From: Acanthaster planci
Taxonomy: Eukaryota > Echinodermata > Asteroidea > Valvatida > Acanthasteridae
Length of the DNA: 64,000 nt
Assembly (NCBI RefSeq): GCF_001949145.1
Contig: NW_019091418.1
Location: forward strand, 1,155,269-1,219,268
Reading direction: 5' to 3'
Under the pieces are notes generated by a model that worked only from the letters and a program-made list of their open reading frames with translations, was not told the DNA's origin and did no database searches. The translations under genes were made by a program, and so were the position numbers. Position 1 is the first letter of the stretch; every line of letters begins with the position of its first letter. This document shows positions 12,166 to 25,000 of the stretch, piece after piece.

Positions 12166-13849
12166 CGGAAGAATTTTTCACCCGTCACTATAGCCAGGGA
12201 AAAAAAGAAAAGAAAAGAAACGAAAGAAAAAAAACCCACCAAACTTTTTTTTTCATTCGCTGACGTACCGGTACCGTATTACGGTAACGAGCTAGGGGTT
12301 TGTATGATACCGTTCTATGGTGGTTGCAGTAAAGGACTACACACAACAGTAACCTTTTCATTAATTCATATTCTTTATGTGACTGAGAAGGATGTGTAGG
12401 TGTGTATGTGTACATAACCTATAAGAACTTTAGAGCTTTGGACTATAGAAGCCAGCTGAAGTAAGTGTCCTTGTATCTAGTCATTTGTAGTAAAATATTT
12501 TGTCAATGTCTTTATGATTGGTAACCGAGTTATTCGGATTTGTTTGTATTTTTTTATATTGTTTAAACACGGCGGCAGTTTATTACAAAATTAGGTAGCT
12601 TGTACATATACCACGTTTCCTATTTCACAAGGGGTGACTTTCAGGCAAAACCATTGGAACATGCATATACAGACTGCTGCAGGATCAAAATTTGACCAGG
12701 GAAAGGGAGTTACGGAAATTGACGCCTGAAAGTAGGTGATCAGTAGTTCTCTTTTCTGTGAATTGCTAAAGAACCTTGGGTTGGAGATAAAAACAGAGAG
12801 ACGTGGTGTCAAAATTTGTAGAAATTACGCTAATAATGTAGGCATTAAAACGCCTGTAAATTAGACTCCCTCTAAGCGGGATCAAAGTATTCCACTTTCC
12901 TCTACATTAATGCAATATGCATTTTATTTACGACGTTCAGTCCATGTCCTTACGAGTACCACATAAATCATCGTCTCAAGACGAGTCACCAGCCGTTTGA
13001 GCAAACGGTGTCGATATTTTTCCTTTCATTTTTCAAGCATAGCGGCCCAATAGGGAGTTTAAAAAGCTGTGTATGCTTCATTTGTACCTGTAACATTTTC
13101 ATTTGAGTATCTATTGGTTGGGGCAGGGGGAAAGTGCCCCCTCCCCTGACAGAAAACCTGAAAGAAAACTTCATAGGTGAGTATCAAATATTAGCATCAA
13201 AACCCCAAAGAAGTAGCGCCACAAAATAAAAGCACGGATGTCGGGTCCGTGAGTAAGAGGCTTTTGATATTTTCTCTCCCCAACTACACGTTGAATGAGC
13301 TTGAAGCCACATTTGCTTTAGAATTTGACTGCCCCTCTCCCACACACACACACCAAAAGCTGGATACGCCACCGGACATTGGTAAATATTAATCGGTGAA
13401 ATAAATACAGAAGAAATATATGGCTTATTTCTAAGAACCGCCATGTATGATAAACTACACTTTAGAAGGTCCAGGCAATGTTATGTTTTCACTGCAAGCC
13501 TTAAAAATACACCTTCGTGTTTTGATTGACCATATACTTTCAGTTATTTTTACTAAAAGGGATTTTGGTGCCCTTTTGTTTTCTACGCTATAATGCACAT
13601 ATTGGCATAATATTGAGCATGTGGCACCAATTTGTGCTGTTAAAAGTTTTTCACATTTTGATGACCCACATTTTCCTTGGTGGTTTATTATTGTTGAAGA
13701 AATCAACAAGCAACCCTTTCCCAAAGTTTTTAAAAACAGATTTCGGGGTTCAAATTAAATGGCTAAGCGTTATCCTTTCAAAACTCTTCACATGTTTTGT
13801 AGTCAAACTGACAGCAAAAAGTGTTTGGAAAAAAAGAGTTTGATGGTTA

Positions 13850-13855
13850 AATAAA
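13850..13855 (+). terminator. Possible polyadenylation signal for the transporter
   Basis: AATAAA about 1.7 kb after the stop codon. An ATTAAA at about 12843 is nearer. Neither can be confirmed without transcript data. Confidence 0.2.
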
Positions 13856-14475
13856 GTTTAACCGCAGTGCTGATCAAAGTTTTCAATGCATATAGACTGA
13901 CGAACAGCTTTAGCCCATTTAAATTAGGGTAGGACGTATAACTTCCAAACGAGAATATAGTCTAGAAATGTTTGGTAAATGGAACTTGACATAGGCGTTG
14001 ATTTCCAAATGGTTGAAAACGAAGAGAGTTGTTGAACAAAGAAATGAAGAATTCATCATAAACAAATACACCTGTTTGGCCACAAAAGGACAGCTGTAAA
14101 CATTCCCTAAATTTCTCACATCTTCCCGCCAGAAAACTGTAAACATTTGCCTTGAGAAGTATCCGGGGAAAAGTACACAAAGTTGTTTCGAGAGTCATGC
14201 CCTAGAAAATACCTTTTAGACCTCAAAAGTCATCCGTACAAAACCCTTCTTACGACCAAATTTACCAGACAAGTCAAGCCCTGCGTTAAAAAAAAAGAGA
14301 TCAAACAGCCGTCGAACAAAATTGTCTTGAATGGACAGAGCTAATGATAATTTTTATTGTTCATTGTGTATGATAACTTATCAGTCATGCTGACTTCGTG
14401 CTGGGTCGATGCCGCTGCAACGCTACCGCGGCTTCCGTAAGCATGAGATGCGTCTTGTTCCCAACCTACCGACCT

Positions 14476-15312
14476 AGCAGGGTGCACTGCACTAATTAAA
14501 GCCCCCACTGATACAGTGTAAAATCAACAAAGCTCTGCTAACATGCAAGCCGACATTACTGGAGTTTGTCAAACAAAATAATCTTTCCATTTCTTCTCAA
14601 TTTTTGGTGGTTGGCCAATAACATTTTAAATATTGCCCTCCCCCCAAGAAAAGAAAACAAATTCACCCAATTAGTGATAGTTCCGAATCCCATGCCTGCG
14701 TGCAGCCAGTTTTCAAATGATATCCCTCCAATGTCTTGGGCACAAGGGACCAATTTTTCAAGCGTAATTTTGTCAACTCTTCCCTCAGATAGAAGCCCCC
14801 AAACTTGGGGTGTTAATTGATCCTGGCCTAGGCCTATTTACACATTGCCACCATCGTTTTCGGCCAAACAATCTCCTTTTCAGAGGAGCTGCAGGGCACT
14901 TTTCTTGCTCGGGACAATTCTGCTTCTCCAGTCGAATATTCCTAGAAAGAGTGGACAACGGTCTGCTAAGAGTGTAAACGGGTGCACTAAACTAATTCAA
15001 GCTCCATTGAAAAAAAGTGTAAATTCAAAAAGTTTGGATCCCCATGGCAGGTAACTAAAGTCCTTGAGGTCTCTCCAACAGAAAGCAATGTATTGTTTGG
15101 TCCTTTAGAATTTCATTTGATTTTTAATTTTTGGTAGGTTAACCAATGAATTTCTTTTAATTATCCGCCCAAAACAAACTCACTTTCATAAAAGTGAATG
15201 TTTCCAAGTCTTCTCAGCAGCCATTTTTCAAATGGCATTCCTCACCTTTCGGAGGCTGATCTTCTGACAAATTGTCAATCAATCACATTTTTGTCTTCTT
15301 TGCCCCCAGATG
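14476..15312. repeat. Diverged direct duplication, two copies about 500 bp apart
   Basis: Copy A (about 14476-14815) and copy B (about 14976-15312) share collinear blocks: gggtgcact..actaatt.aagc, agtgtaaa.tcaa.aaag, atttttggt.ggtt..ccaat, gcagccagttttcaaatg / gcagccatttttcaaatg, and an end near agatgggtg / cttggggtg. Divergence is high, so this is an old duplication or two copies of one repeat family. Confidence 0.5.
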
Positions 15313-16167
15313 GGTGCCCCTGAATCTACAGAGATGATCCTGGGTCATACTTACACAATTCTACAATTTCCTGGCCCACACAGACCCCTCTTTTCGAAAG
15401 AATCTGTAGGGGTCCTTTTTAGCGCCTCCGCCTGGCGGAGAATTTTCCTTAAATTAGGACACTGCACCCAAATAGGCTGTGGACTAAATATGCTCTTCGA
15501 CAGCGCCCCAAATACGTAATGTACGTTGAAGCTGTGGTGAACGGCAGCTAACTTTCTTAACACAAGAAGCTGGGTAAACCCGACCCCAATCAAGGCTATA
15601 ACTCGGGAGGATTTTTTTTTACAGCGGGAAGGCCCACATTTCAACAGGGAAGCTCCCAAGAGGCATGAAGACTAGCTCTCAAGAACCATTTTTCCCAAGG
15701 AAAGTACACTGTGTATCCCAAGGCAGTTGCGTAATAAAAAACAATAGTAATAAAAATTTACGTCAGTATTACTTACTAAGAAATTCTGTTTGGCATTTCA
15801 TATCAAACAATATAGGCCAACAACACAAAGTTACATATAAATATCACAGCATAAACGAGAAAGAAATGTGTAAATATATTTTAAAGATACACTGTAACGA
15901 TAAAATACAACCCACAGATTGCTACTAGGGTTTTGGGTAATAAAAAGAGAGATTTTTTGTGGTGACAGGTCCGATGACATCGCCGTTGGCGTTCCGTATG
16001 TTAATTTAAAGAAATGTGTGGATGCTGCTGCAGGTACAAGACTTGCATAACACATTGCTTTATTTCTTCACTTTAATACGATTAATTTCATCTGACGGGT
16101 TCGTTTCATTTTATGCAACATCAGAAACTTATAAAGGTTTGCAACAGTAATTGGTAACAAAGTTATT

Positions 16168-16201
16168 AGTGATCAGCTGTTGGTAACAACAGCTGATCAC
16201 T
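16168..16201. repeat. Perfect 15-bp inverted repeat with 4-nt loop
   Basis: agtgatcagctgttg, loop gtaa, then caacagctgatcact. The two 15-bp arms are exactly complementary. There is no T-tract and no nearby gene end, so a terminator role is not implied; it may be the core of a foldback element. Confidence 0.9.
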
Positions 16202-19200
16202 ACTGAATAACTTGAACGCTCGCTCATGAACCACCCTGTCCAATTTTGACTAGTTCAGACAGGTCCAAAAACACAAAACAGATTATACATGTAACAGTCA
16301 CAAGAGAAGGAAATTCAAAGTTTCACTTTGATTTACACAACATTTATCAAAAAGCAACATCTTCTAACATTTGTCAAAATACAACTGATTATCATTCTTA
16401 ATTAAAAAATATTGTACCTGGCAACTCTCTCAAGTGATTCGCTTTTGATCTCGACAGATGGTACATATACAGACGATTGTTTGTAGCATAATGGTTCGTG
16501 TAAGGTAAAATATAAGAGTGGGAGGGTACACGAGGCAAAACTAGATCGTTCAATATCAATATCATGCGCAACGATAATGTCTTTTCTATTGGAAACACTG
16601 GTAGCAATGTCCCTAAAGTATTTTATAACACGCCATTAAAACAGCAAGCTGACTGTTCGTGCGCTGGCCAGTGACATCATTCAGACAAGTCCATTCATGC
16701 CAGCCTGTACACGTACGTCGCGTATAACATCAAACAGCCGTTAAATACAATTTTTTATGAATGGAAAAGCCGGGGGAAAAAGATGTATTAGTTCTGTTTG
16801 GTTTATGGTGTATATCACGTGGACTGGATGTAGTGACGTATCATTCGCAATGGCTGCGTGTCGGGTCATGATTTTTACACGCCCACTCATCTAGTCTAGT
16901 TCCGAGCCTACCGACCTCGCCGCGGTCCGCAATTCAGTGTCTGTAGTGTCATATTCAACGGCACTGAGATCCGACTGTTTCCAGTGTATAAATTCTAAGG
17001 TGGGAACCTGGAACGACAAAGCGCTGGGGATCTGGGTAGATTTGGGCTACACATATCTGGTCGGTCAGGAAGCCTCAAAGCCCCTTAGAGTAAGTCAGAG
17101 GTTCAAAACTATCCCCTACACAAGGGGTAGAACAAGTGCGGAATTCGGCGTTCGAGCTGCAGAAACCGTCAAGGCAGTACTAGGAAGTGAGGTAACGTGG
17201 ACATGCTTTTGTTGCAACGTTTATAAGTCAACATGCACCGGGCCTGCGACCTTGGCTTTATCTGCTTTGAGCATTTGCCTTTCTGGAAATATGTTGGAAA
17301 ATATGTTCCCTTAGATTAATGTGGAGGCGACGGCAACGTGCGTTGCACGTTTAAAATAACATTGTTGTCACGAGATATAGTTATAGGTCAGTAAAATAAG
17401 GTCAGCGTAGCTGGATAGTTAGCAGTTGTCTCTGTTATCCAACGATCGAGTTGCACCGGTTGCAATGTAGTTGGAACAGTCCAGTGTTTGTGATTTTTTG
17501 TTCGTTTTGCATGCCCATTGAATGCAGAATGTGCTGTGCTGTTTTCAACCGATTTGTAGCGTTGCCCGTAACACAGTTTATTTTGATTTTTAGCCTCTTG
17601 GGCCTTGCTTGAGAGCCTGGTTTTCACCTCAGATTCAACAATAAGTGAAATTTCATCAAACTCACAAAAATCGCAAGTGTGTGTATTAATCGCTACAAAG
17701 TTCAAATGAAATTCTGTTTTGGCGTAATTTTCCGAATTTTTTCCCGAGGTGCACAATGAACTCTTTCAAAATGCACGGAAAGTAAGAAAATGTTTTCTTA
17801 CAAACTTGTAGTTGTGAGTGGAGGTAATTATTAGCTATCAGAATCTAGCAACTTCAGAGATATTCTTATATATTTATTTAGAATTTCCTGAGACCTGTTC
17901 CAGTGCGCCACTTTAGGGAACACGCAGCTGAATGGCACTTTCGGCAGGAAGCAACCTTTTGTTTTCGGACTAAGTTTCAGACACTGAAATTGTTCACATA
18001 AGTTCAACAGAGCGTATTATGAAGGGAATAACCGGTATTCAACTGAATGATTTTTTTTTATTAAAGAGGTTTGGCAGGGGAGCACAATTTTGAAGACCCA
18101 CGGGATATACTGGAACGCTTAACAAGTCCTCTCTGAAATTGTCCAAGAATTAAACAGTGCTTGTTTCCCACAGGTTTAAAGGGAAGCTGCAATGGATTTC
18201 TTGCCATGGAAACCTCCAAAATGCACCTTTGTTCCAGTTACCGTCACGCTGAATCATTTTGTTTCACTATTCAAAGCGTGTGTTCCTGCCTGGTTGGTTC
18301 TATACCGATGGGTTTGACCATATTCATGAGCAGAATTATGATGTCATCCCAGGAAGAAACTCTCAATGTTACATTTTTTTGTGCACAAAAACTTGATTTT
18401 TGAATAGATTTTGCTGGCTTAAATTTTCTTCTCCTTGGTGATAAATTGTTGTCTAAGTACACAGCAGTGAGCAAGAAATCAACCCTTTCTCAGAAATGTT
18501 TTGATGAGTGAATTCAGGGTTAACAATTTTGAAGAGAATATACACTGAGCCATGTCTTCCCTGAATGAAATCACAGCAACAGCGCCCTCAGTTGTCTGGG
18601 AAGGCATGGCTAATTTTAAATGGTTGAAAAAGTACACCTTTTTAATGCATTTAACCAAATAGGGATGTCAAATTATTTTTTATTGACTGAGCGAGAGTGT
18701 ACGGTTGCAAGGAAGCCGTTACGTGTCTGAAAAAAAACTTCATTGCAGCAGCACTAAGTTGTTCATTCCACATAATCATTTTCATCCAGACAATACGAAT
18801 TCATTAGCCTCAAAAGAATTTTGAAAAAGGCAGTCTTTCGTAATAGAAAGAATTTTTCAAACTGTCGTGTATCAAGTCCATGTACGTATTCAATTCATAT
18901 GTGAAGTCTGTTATTCTGGATCATATCGTGCCAACAAACTTTCAGAGTTCAACGTTTCTCCTGGCTTGAAGGATATTAACCCTTCCGTCAGGGCGCGCGT
19001 GGTACACCGGATGCTGGTAATACAAAATAATAAGCATTTATTTATTTGAGTTGTTGGAATCATGCATTCACACTCTGCTATAACGCTGGGAACATGACCT
19101 TTGTATGATAGCACACTGGCCTTGAAGCATCGTGTGAGCAGTCACCAAAAAAAAATCGCGCGCTTTATTACAGGGCCCGGCACCCAAACAGAGAGAAATG

Positions 19201-19287
19201 TAACGAAAAACATAATCCTTCTTCACGGGACTGTGAAGGCGCTTGTAGCTGAGCTGAAATGACAAGAAGAATGTATGCAGTCACACC

Positions 19288-19541
19288 ATGGCCGTTGCCA
19301 GGATTTTTTCCGAGGGGGGGGACATTTTCCCCGTTGGGTGGAAAATTTATGAGAATTGATTTTTGATTAACCCATTAAAGGGTGGAGGGCCGATATTTTT
19401 AAAGCAAATCCGTGACTTTTCATCCCATTTCCTCTCTTTTTTCTACTTGTTTCGTTTTTTCCAACTTTTTTTTTAATGTTCCCCCATTTTTTTCAAAGGG
19501 GGGCAAGTGCCCCCTCTTGCCCTCCCCTCGCGACACCCCTG
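19288..19541. mobile_element. Candidate non-autonomous DNA transposon with G-rich/C-rich ends
   Basis: The left end (catggccgttgccaggattt, then a G tract) and the right end (C-rich, closing with gcgacacccctg) are roughly inverted to each other. This resembles the CAGGGGCGT...CAGG-type termini common in marine invertebrate genomes. The interior is T-rich and non-coding. Related G-rich blocks occur at 52260-52440 and 53690-53960. Confidence 0.4.
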
Positions 19542-19714
19542 AGTCACAAAGTCACTCATACATATAGCAATCAGAGGGGGGAAGGATGACTCTTTGTGCA
19601 TTTTACAATGATCTTTGCTAATAATGAGTTATAGGCTTATCTTTTACAGATTCATTTTGATTCCAAACAACCAAAAATCAAGTTAATTTGCTAAACAGAT
19701 CAAGTTCACAATCA

Positions 19715-20198
19715 TTACCTCTTCGTGATGTTAATGTTCACGTGTCTCTGCATGAAATGACCGTATGGGTTAGTAGGGCACGGGGATATGCGTACATCCT
19801 CAGAGAAATAATCACGAATCCACCGTGATTCATTTTTGTAAGGACTTATACAGTGCTTCATTACGCAAGACCCTCGAAGACGCCCACAGCCAATGACTAC
19901 CTTTCCATCTTCATTCAACTTGACCCACGTCTGGGACTACGGAACATATAATCCGTTCCTATTCCAACCGATTCCTGACGACTACCACGGGCCGCACGGG
20001 GTGTATTTTGATTTTCTTTTTTAAGTGTAAAAGCTCAATCGTTGAGATTTTCACTTTGTTCTTATGTTGTTGAAACATGGTTATTGTAACCTCATCAAAA
20101 GGATGGTAGAGTTTTCTTGTATACATTGGTTGCGTCCAGAAGTCAGTGAGGTATATCAAAGCAAACAGTAGCATTATAATAATTGTGTCGAGGATCAT
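19715..20198 (-). pseudogene. Possible minus-strand gene remnant for a small type II membrane protein
   Basis: On the minus strand an ATG at 20198 opens a frame with a strong hydrophobic helix near its start (ILDTIIIMLLFALIYL), then a basic region (LHLKKKIKIHPVRP), and stops at 19959. A second frame, from about 19944 to a stop at 19715, reads like soluble protein (WVKLNEDGKVVIGCGRLRGS, several Cys). A short segment with GT donors and ending in ccgtag separates them, but an intron that small (about 34-49 nt) is unlikely here. The layout would suit a decayed Golgi-type enzyme or an unrelated pair of frames. I do not recognise a family. Confidence 0.25.
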
Positions 20199-22066
20199 AG
20201 GGGTAGACGCGTCGTCCAACGTCACGTGGTCCACAAAGCAAAGAGTGAATCCAAGAACTATGTAGTGAGCTGTGCATGCAGCCTCGTGCAAAAACGAAAC
20301 CAAATGCACCAGTCGTTAAAGTGCAACTGTAATTCTGCCATGAACCATTTTACCAAAGTTCAAGTTCGCTCGATGAAGCATCAGCAGGCCTTTAGGAATA
20401 ATAATTGTTGCGGGGCGTCAAAAATATATGAAATGATCAAACACATGCATCGTGCATAAAGAACCGTTGCCTCGAACTTAGTCATTTTGTGCGGTACTGG
20501 TCATTTCGATCAGTTTTCATATGACCATTCAGTTCAGATGAGTATGCGACATGTTTGTGTCTTTGAACGCACGACTTGCTTGTATTATATCCAAACGGCG
20601 TCCGAATCTTACTCGCAAAGAATATAACCAGAAGGCAGTAATTTACAGTTGCAGTAGTTCATTAAACAAAATATAGTTGGAGGGGAGCTAAATTATCCAA
20701 CACTTACATTTCATTAATCGAGCCCAAACAGTGCAGAGTTGTCCGCTGGTAACATGCCTAAAAAATAAAAGGAACCTTACACAGCCAACGCCCAGTCTCA
20801 AATCCACACTGGGCTAAACTGCAAGAGGGTTTCAAAGGAAAGTAACAAGTCAGTTCAACAAAGGAAGTCCCAGTTACACACTAAAAACAATGGCTAATCT
20901 TATGTGGCATTCCATTGTGTGGCTACAACCAGGGGCCCATGACCGCGGCCAGGCAATGGTATGTAAGACATTTAATGAGGGCTGCTGTGGCTGGCACAAA
21001 AATAACTTTGATTGTTCAATATTCATTTCAGCTTCAGGCGTTTGATTCACAAGAAACAGCCACGGCAAGCGGGGTTGCCATTCGGAGGGAGAAGCTTTGG
21101 AGAGGATTAAGAGAGAGTCATTGGCTTCAAATGCAAAGATATCACAAATAGTTTTCAGTTGCCAAACAGCTTAGAAAATCAAATATATCGAATCAAATCA
21201 AATAATTTTGTAATAAATAAATTTTACACAAGCATGTGCACTTGTAGGAAGGCAAGAAACTTGAACAGTCCAAAAGTTAGAGTTAAATAACGCACCAACC
21301 ATGGTCGTCATTTTCTGCTGATTCTGTTTAAATGCATGGTATGTTTTGTTCAGGTTTTTAAAACTATTTTCTTTGATGAGTGTAAGAATAACCTTTATGC
21401 CGATCGAAAACTTTGTTTTTGGTTAGTTGGCTCCTTAATAAAATTCTTCTTGTCAGGTGTGCGAGCGAAGAGGGCGTGGTTGGGGAATAATCGCGCACAT
21501 AATTATGGGAGTTGTTTGTGGAGAGTTCTGAAAATAGGAAAATTGTGAGGTTGACGGGGAGATAAACCAAATCTGATTTTCTGAAAATCAGAAAACAACA
21601 GCGACCGAAGCATTCGTGCAAGAGACAGATATTGACTATTGATAATTACAAACAAAATATGTGGACTTTGTATTATGACGATACAATGAACAACAGTACA
21701 CAAACTAAGGGCTTGCTTCCGCAAACGTGTTAAGGGTCCACGTCCTTCAGCGTGAAGGTATAAGATGGAATTTGGTATCATACTAATTATGGATTGCCAG
21801 GCAAAAGCTTTATATATAAAATGCATGCATTTCACACAGAGTGCGGGTGTCTATGATCCGACACTGCTGTTGCTTTTGTGGTATATTCAAACGGTTAAAG
21901 GTTGCCCTATTTTTGAGAGTTAAGTTACCGTGTATGGTCAAACTCAAGCAACTTAAAACGGAGAACGGCTACAGAGACGATCGGTGATCGGTAAATGTTT
22001 CGCGTTTTTACACAGGCTCGGAAACACCTAACTACCTCACTTCCTTGAGAAGCAGTCTGGGGAAAG

Positions 22067-25000
22067 ATGGGCAGACTGTCGTCACCAGCTTCACGTCAAG
22101 GTAAATTGATCGACACAAACAGGAAAACTGAAAGCAAAACTTGGCATGTCTCATGTGTAATGGACATTGAGGATTTTGGGGGTGGGTGGGTGGGAAGGAA
22201 TTACATCAACGGATGTACGCTGTTGTTGCTTATTGCTGTCGTAATAATTGTAATTATCAATGGTGCTGCTACTGTCGATGATACGCTGCAGGAGCCTGCT
22301 GTTGCTGCTGAGGTTGCCATTGTTTTCTCGCGTTTCATTCACTACTTGTTTGTTTTCAAAATCTCGAATTTCTCTTTTCAGGCAGGAAAAGTGGCAACGA
22401 TGGCGATAGAAGGGATAAATCTCGCAAGGCTGTCAAACGGTCTTCAACGGGGGAGCCCAAACAATCTATTAGTAGAAACAGCCCCCCAAAGAAAGCGAGG
22501 ACCTCACCGAAGGCAGCGAAGCCCTCCAAGACTAGCTCCCCCTCCAAAAAGAGCAAAACTCCGGCACGTGTGGTTGCCAGTAAGCTGAAAGGGCGGGCTA
22601 AGGCCAGTTCCACTAAGAAGAAACCTAATCAAGGTACTAGACAATATAGCCAGTGCAGCTCCTAAAGGGGGATGGGGCATCTCCAGGCCGATTTTCCAGT
22701 TTTTTCTTCTAATTTTATGAACATGCTGAATTCAAAGCATACGATGTGTATATACAAACCCAGGCCTACTCTAATTTAACCTGCCTTATAGTCATGTTAT
22801 GGCATCATATTTGCACATTATGGCAAATAAAATGTACATTGATGACATCATCGATAAAAGGACTCTCATGGAAAGTATTCAGGTATGAGAATCCTCCTTG
22901 GATGCGCAGATGTTGGATTTCTGGGGAAGAAAATTTGTAAACTTAGCCATGTATGCGACATCGATGTAACATTTTTAGGGTGTATTGTAGTCGCTCCATC
23001 TGGGACGAAAGGTCAGCCTTTTGTTTCACATAACTCCAAATACTGCAGAGCTTAACTCTATTTTACTTTGTTGTTCGTATTATTGTGTGGGGCTTGACCA
23101 GCAAAAGTGGTCGACGCCGGCGCAACATGATCTTCGCCATCCTTGCGTGCACGGGCGTGTCTTGAGGGCGAAACTCTCCCCTACATGGTACTTTGCACAA
23201 TGCGGTACTTCCTGGGAGGAAGTTAGTTGTCAACCAGTTAGCCACGTGCTTTGGCATCAACGGCAGGTCTATAATACAGTGTATGATTATGCGGACTTTG
23301 ACGGACACAGTGATGGTTATACCACTGCTCAGGCCTTTAGTGGACAGAAAGCCCTTGAAAATGCCGAAGAACTGTCAATCTTTTCAACCCATGTCTTTGT
23401 CAAATTATGTGCGAGGTGTGAATACTGGATATTTCTGTACATTATACCACGCAGGGGAAGTATTACTTGTCGAAGCCTTCAATTGTTGTATGCACGTGAC
23501 CTGCTCCACAATTAACCAATCTGAGGAGTTTCTATCATTGACTTTTATCGTCAACGGTTACATTTTTAGAGCATTGCCCCGTGTGCCCTTTTGTTCTTTT
23601 CCGTTGTTTTTTTTGTCACTGTACCCTGTAGTAGTTGAAACGGCGTGATTATTAGAATTATCGGAAAGAATCCCTTATACGGACGCAGCTTGACACCCTG
23701 TGCATAAACCCTGGCTATGAGAATGGTCCAGAAAAATTTCAAGTGTTGTATAAGTGAATACCTCAATATTGTCCCTGCTATATTTTACTTCATAGGACAT
23801 ATAGTATTATTGCTTTCAGATGGCCAGTAGGTGACTGCAGGGAAAAATTGGTGCTGCCCGTTACAGAATTCTTTCTGAATTAAAGTATAAGTAGAAAGAC
23901 CTTTCTAGTTGCTCGAAGAAATTGGCCAGTAACAGCAATCCGCGATTTAAGCAAAAGTTACAGTAATTATGACGGGGTGGGATTTCTAAGGAATTTTCTT
24001 GATTTCATTTTTTTTTTCGTCAGAATCTTTTTTGGAATCCATAAAATCCTGAGTTCACTATGAAGAGGATTTTGCCTATATAAAAGTTGATATACAGAGT
24101 GTATAAAAAAGGAAAGCCAACTTTAAATAGCGTTTGTTCTCAACTTTGAGATGATACCAAGTTTTACACCAGAAAGTGTAAAGCTTTGCCACAGTAACCA
24201 TTTAAAGTTGGGATTCCTTTTTTATACACCGTGTCGAACAATTTGCCTCAAGGCAAACATATGTGTACTAGAGACCCTACGCTGTTATGGGGCGCTCGGA
24301 ACCTGTGGTGATTATATTGTGGATATTTCATTTTCCTTCAACCTCACCGCTGGCATTTATGCATTGTGTGTGCTGTCTTTTTCCTTCACGTCGGCGTTTT
24401 AGTTAAACGCCCGCAACGACCTGCCCGAAAAACTCCCAGTCGAGGCAAAAGGGAGACAGTGAAGAAGACCAAGAAAGTGACAAGTGCCAAGGGAGCTACC
24501 AAGAAGGGGAAGACAGTGGCCAAGGCAAAAGGAGCGTCTGTCTCGAAGACGGTGAAAAAGCGTGGGAAAACATCAACGGAGACCAAGAAAGCGAGTAGCG
24601 TGAAGGAGACAAAAGGGAAAGGAAAGAAGGCAGTGATACACCCCAACAGCAGATTGACGCCGAACCTGAACATCAAAGTAGTGGATAAGGATCCTATGTT
24701 TGAAGTCAAGTAAGCTGTGCTTTTGCTATGCCCCAAACGTATTCTTTATTTCGTTTGTTTCTTGTCATGATGATGCATCTTTTCAACAGTGAAAACATCA
24801 CAAATTGCGCACAAGCTACAGTGTCACTGTCAAATAGATCATCGTCATGGGTTGGGATATAATTCCATCTCTGTTCTTCGAATATTCTTAAAACTTCCTC
24901 TTAATAATATCCCTCTTTGTATGAACAATTCCTCTTTGTACAAAAAAATAATGATTTACTCTTTTCTGAAACATGGGGCTGATTTTTTCGCTCTATACTT

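Larger units (their letters stand above)
12166..22066. other. Intergenic spacer between transporter and PARP genes
   Basis: Nearly 10 kb. Its first part must hold the transporter 3' UTR and its last part the PARP promoter. I find an old local duplication (14476-15312), a perfect hairpin (16168-16201), a transposon-like G/C-tract block (19288-19541) and a doubtful minus-strand frame (19715-20198). No other convincing exon was seen. Confidence 0.5.
22067..24709 (+). other. PARP gene exons 1-3: Lys-rich, H1-like N-terminal tail
   Basis: Residues 1 to about 198. Dominated by Lys, Ser, Thr and Ala with many KK, KKAR, SPKK and TPSRGK words and no predicted fold. Such tails normally act as nuclear localisation and DNA- or chromatin-binding segments, and their Ser/Lys residues are common ADP-ribosylation sites; the role here is inferred. 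Intron 2 (22634-24402) holds an MFS-like remnant and a MITE. Confidence 0.75.

Noticed and set aside
16937-17314. 125-codon frame (MSVVSYSTALRSD...)
   Set aside because: No recognisable family, no splice context, and composition like surrounding repeat-rich spacer. Left unannotated.
23021-23515. 164-codon frame in PARP intron 2 as a real gene
   Set aside because: It crosses the MFS-like remnant in the wrong frame and does not join PARP exons in phase.
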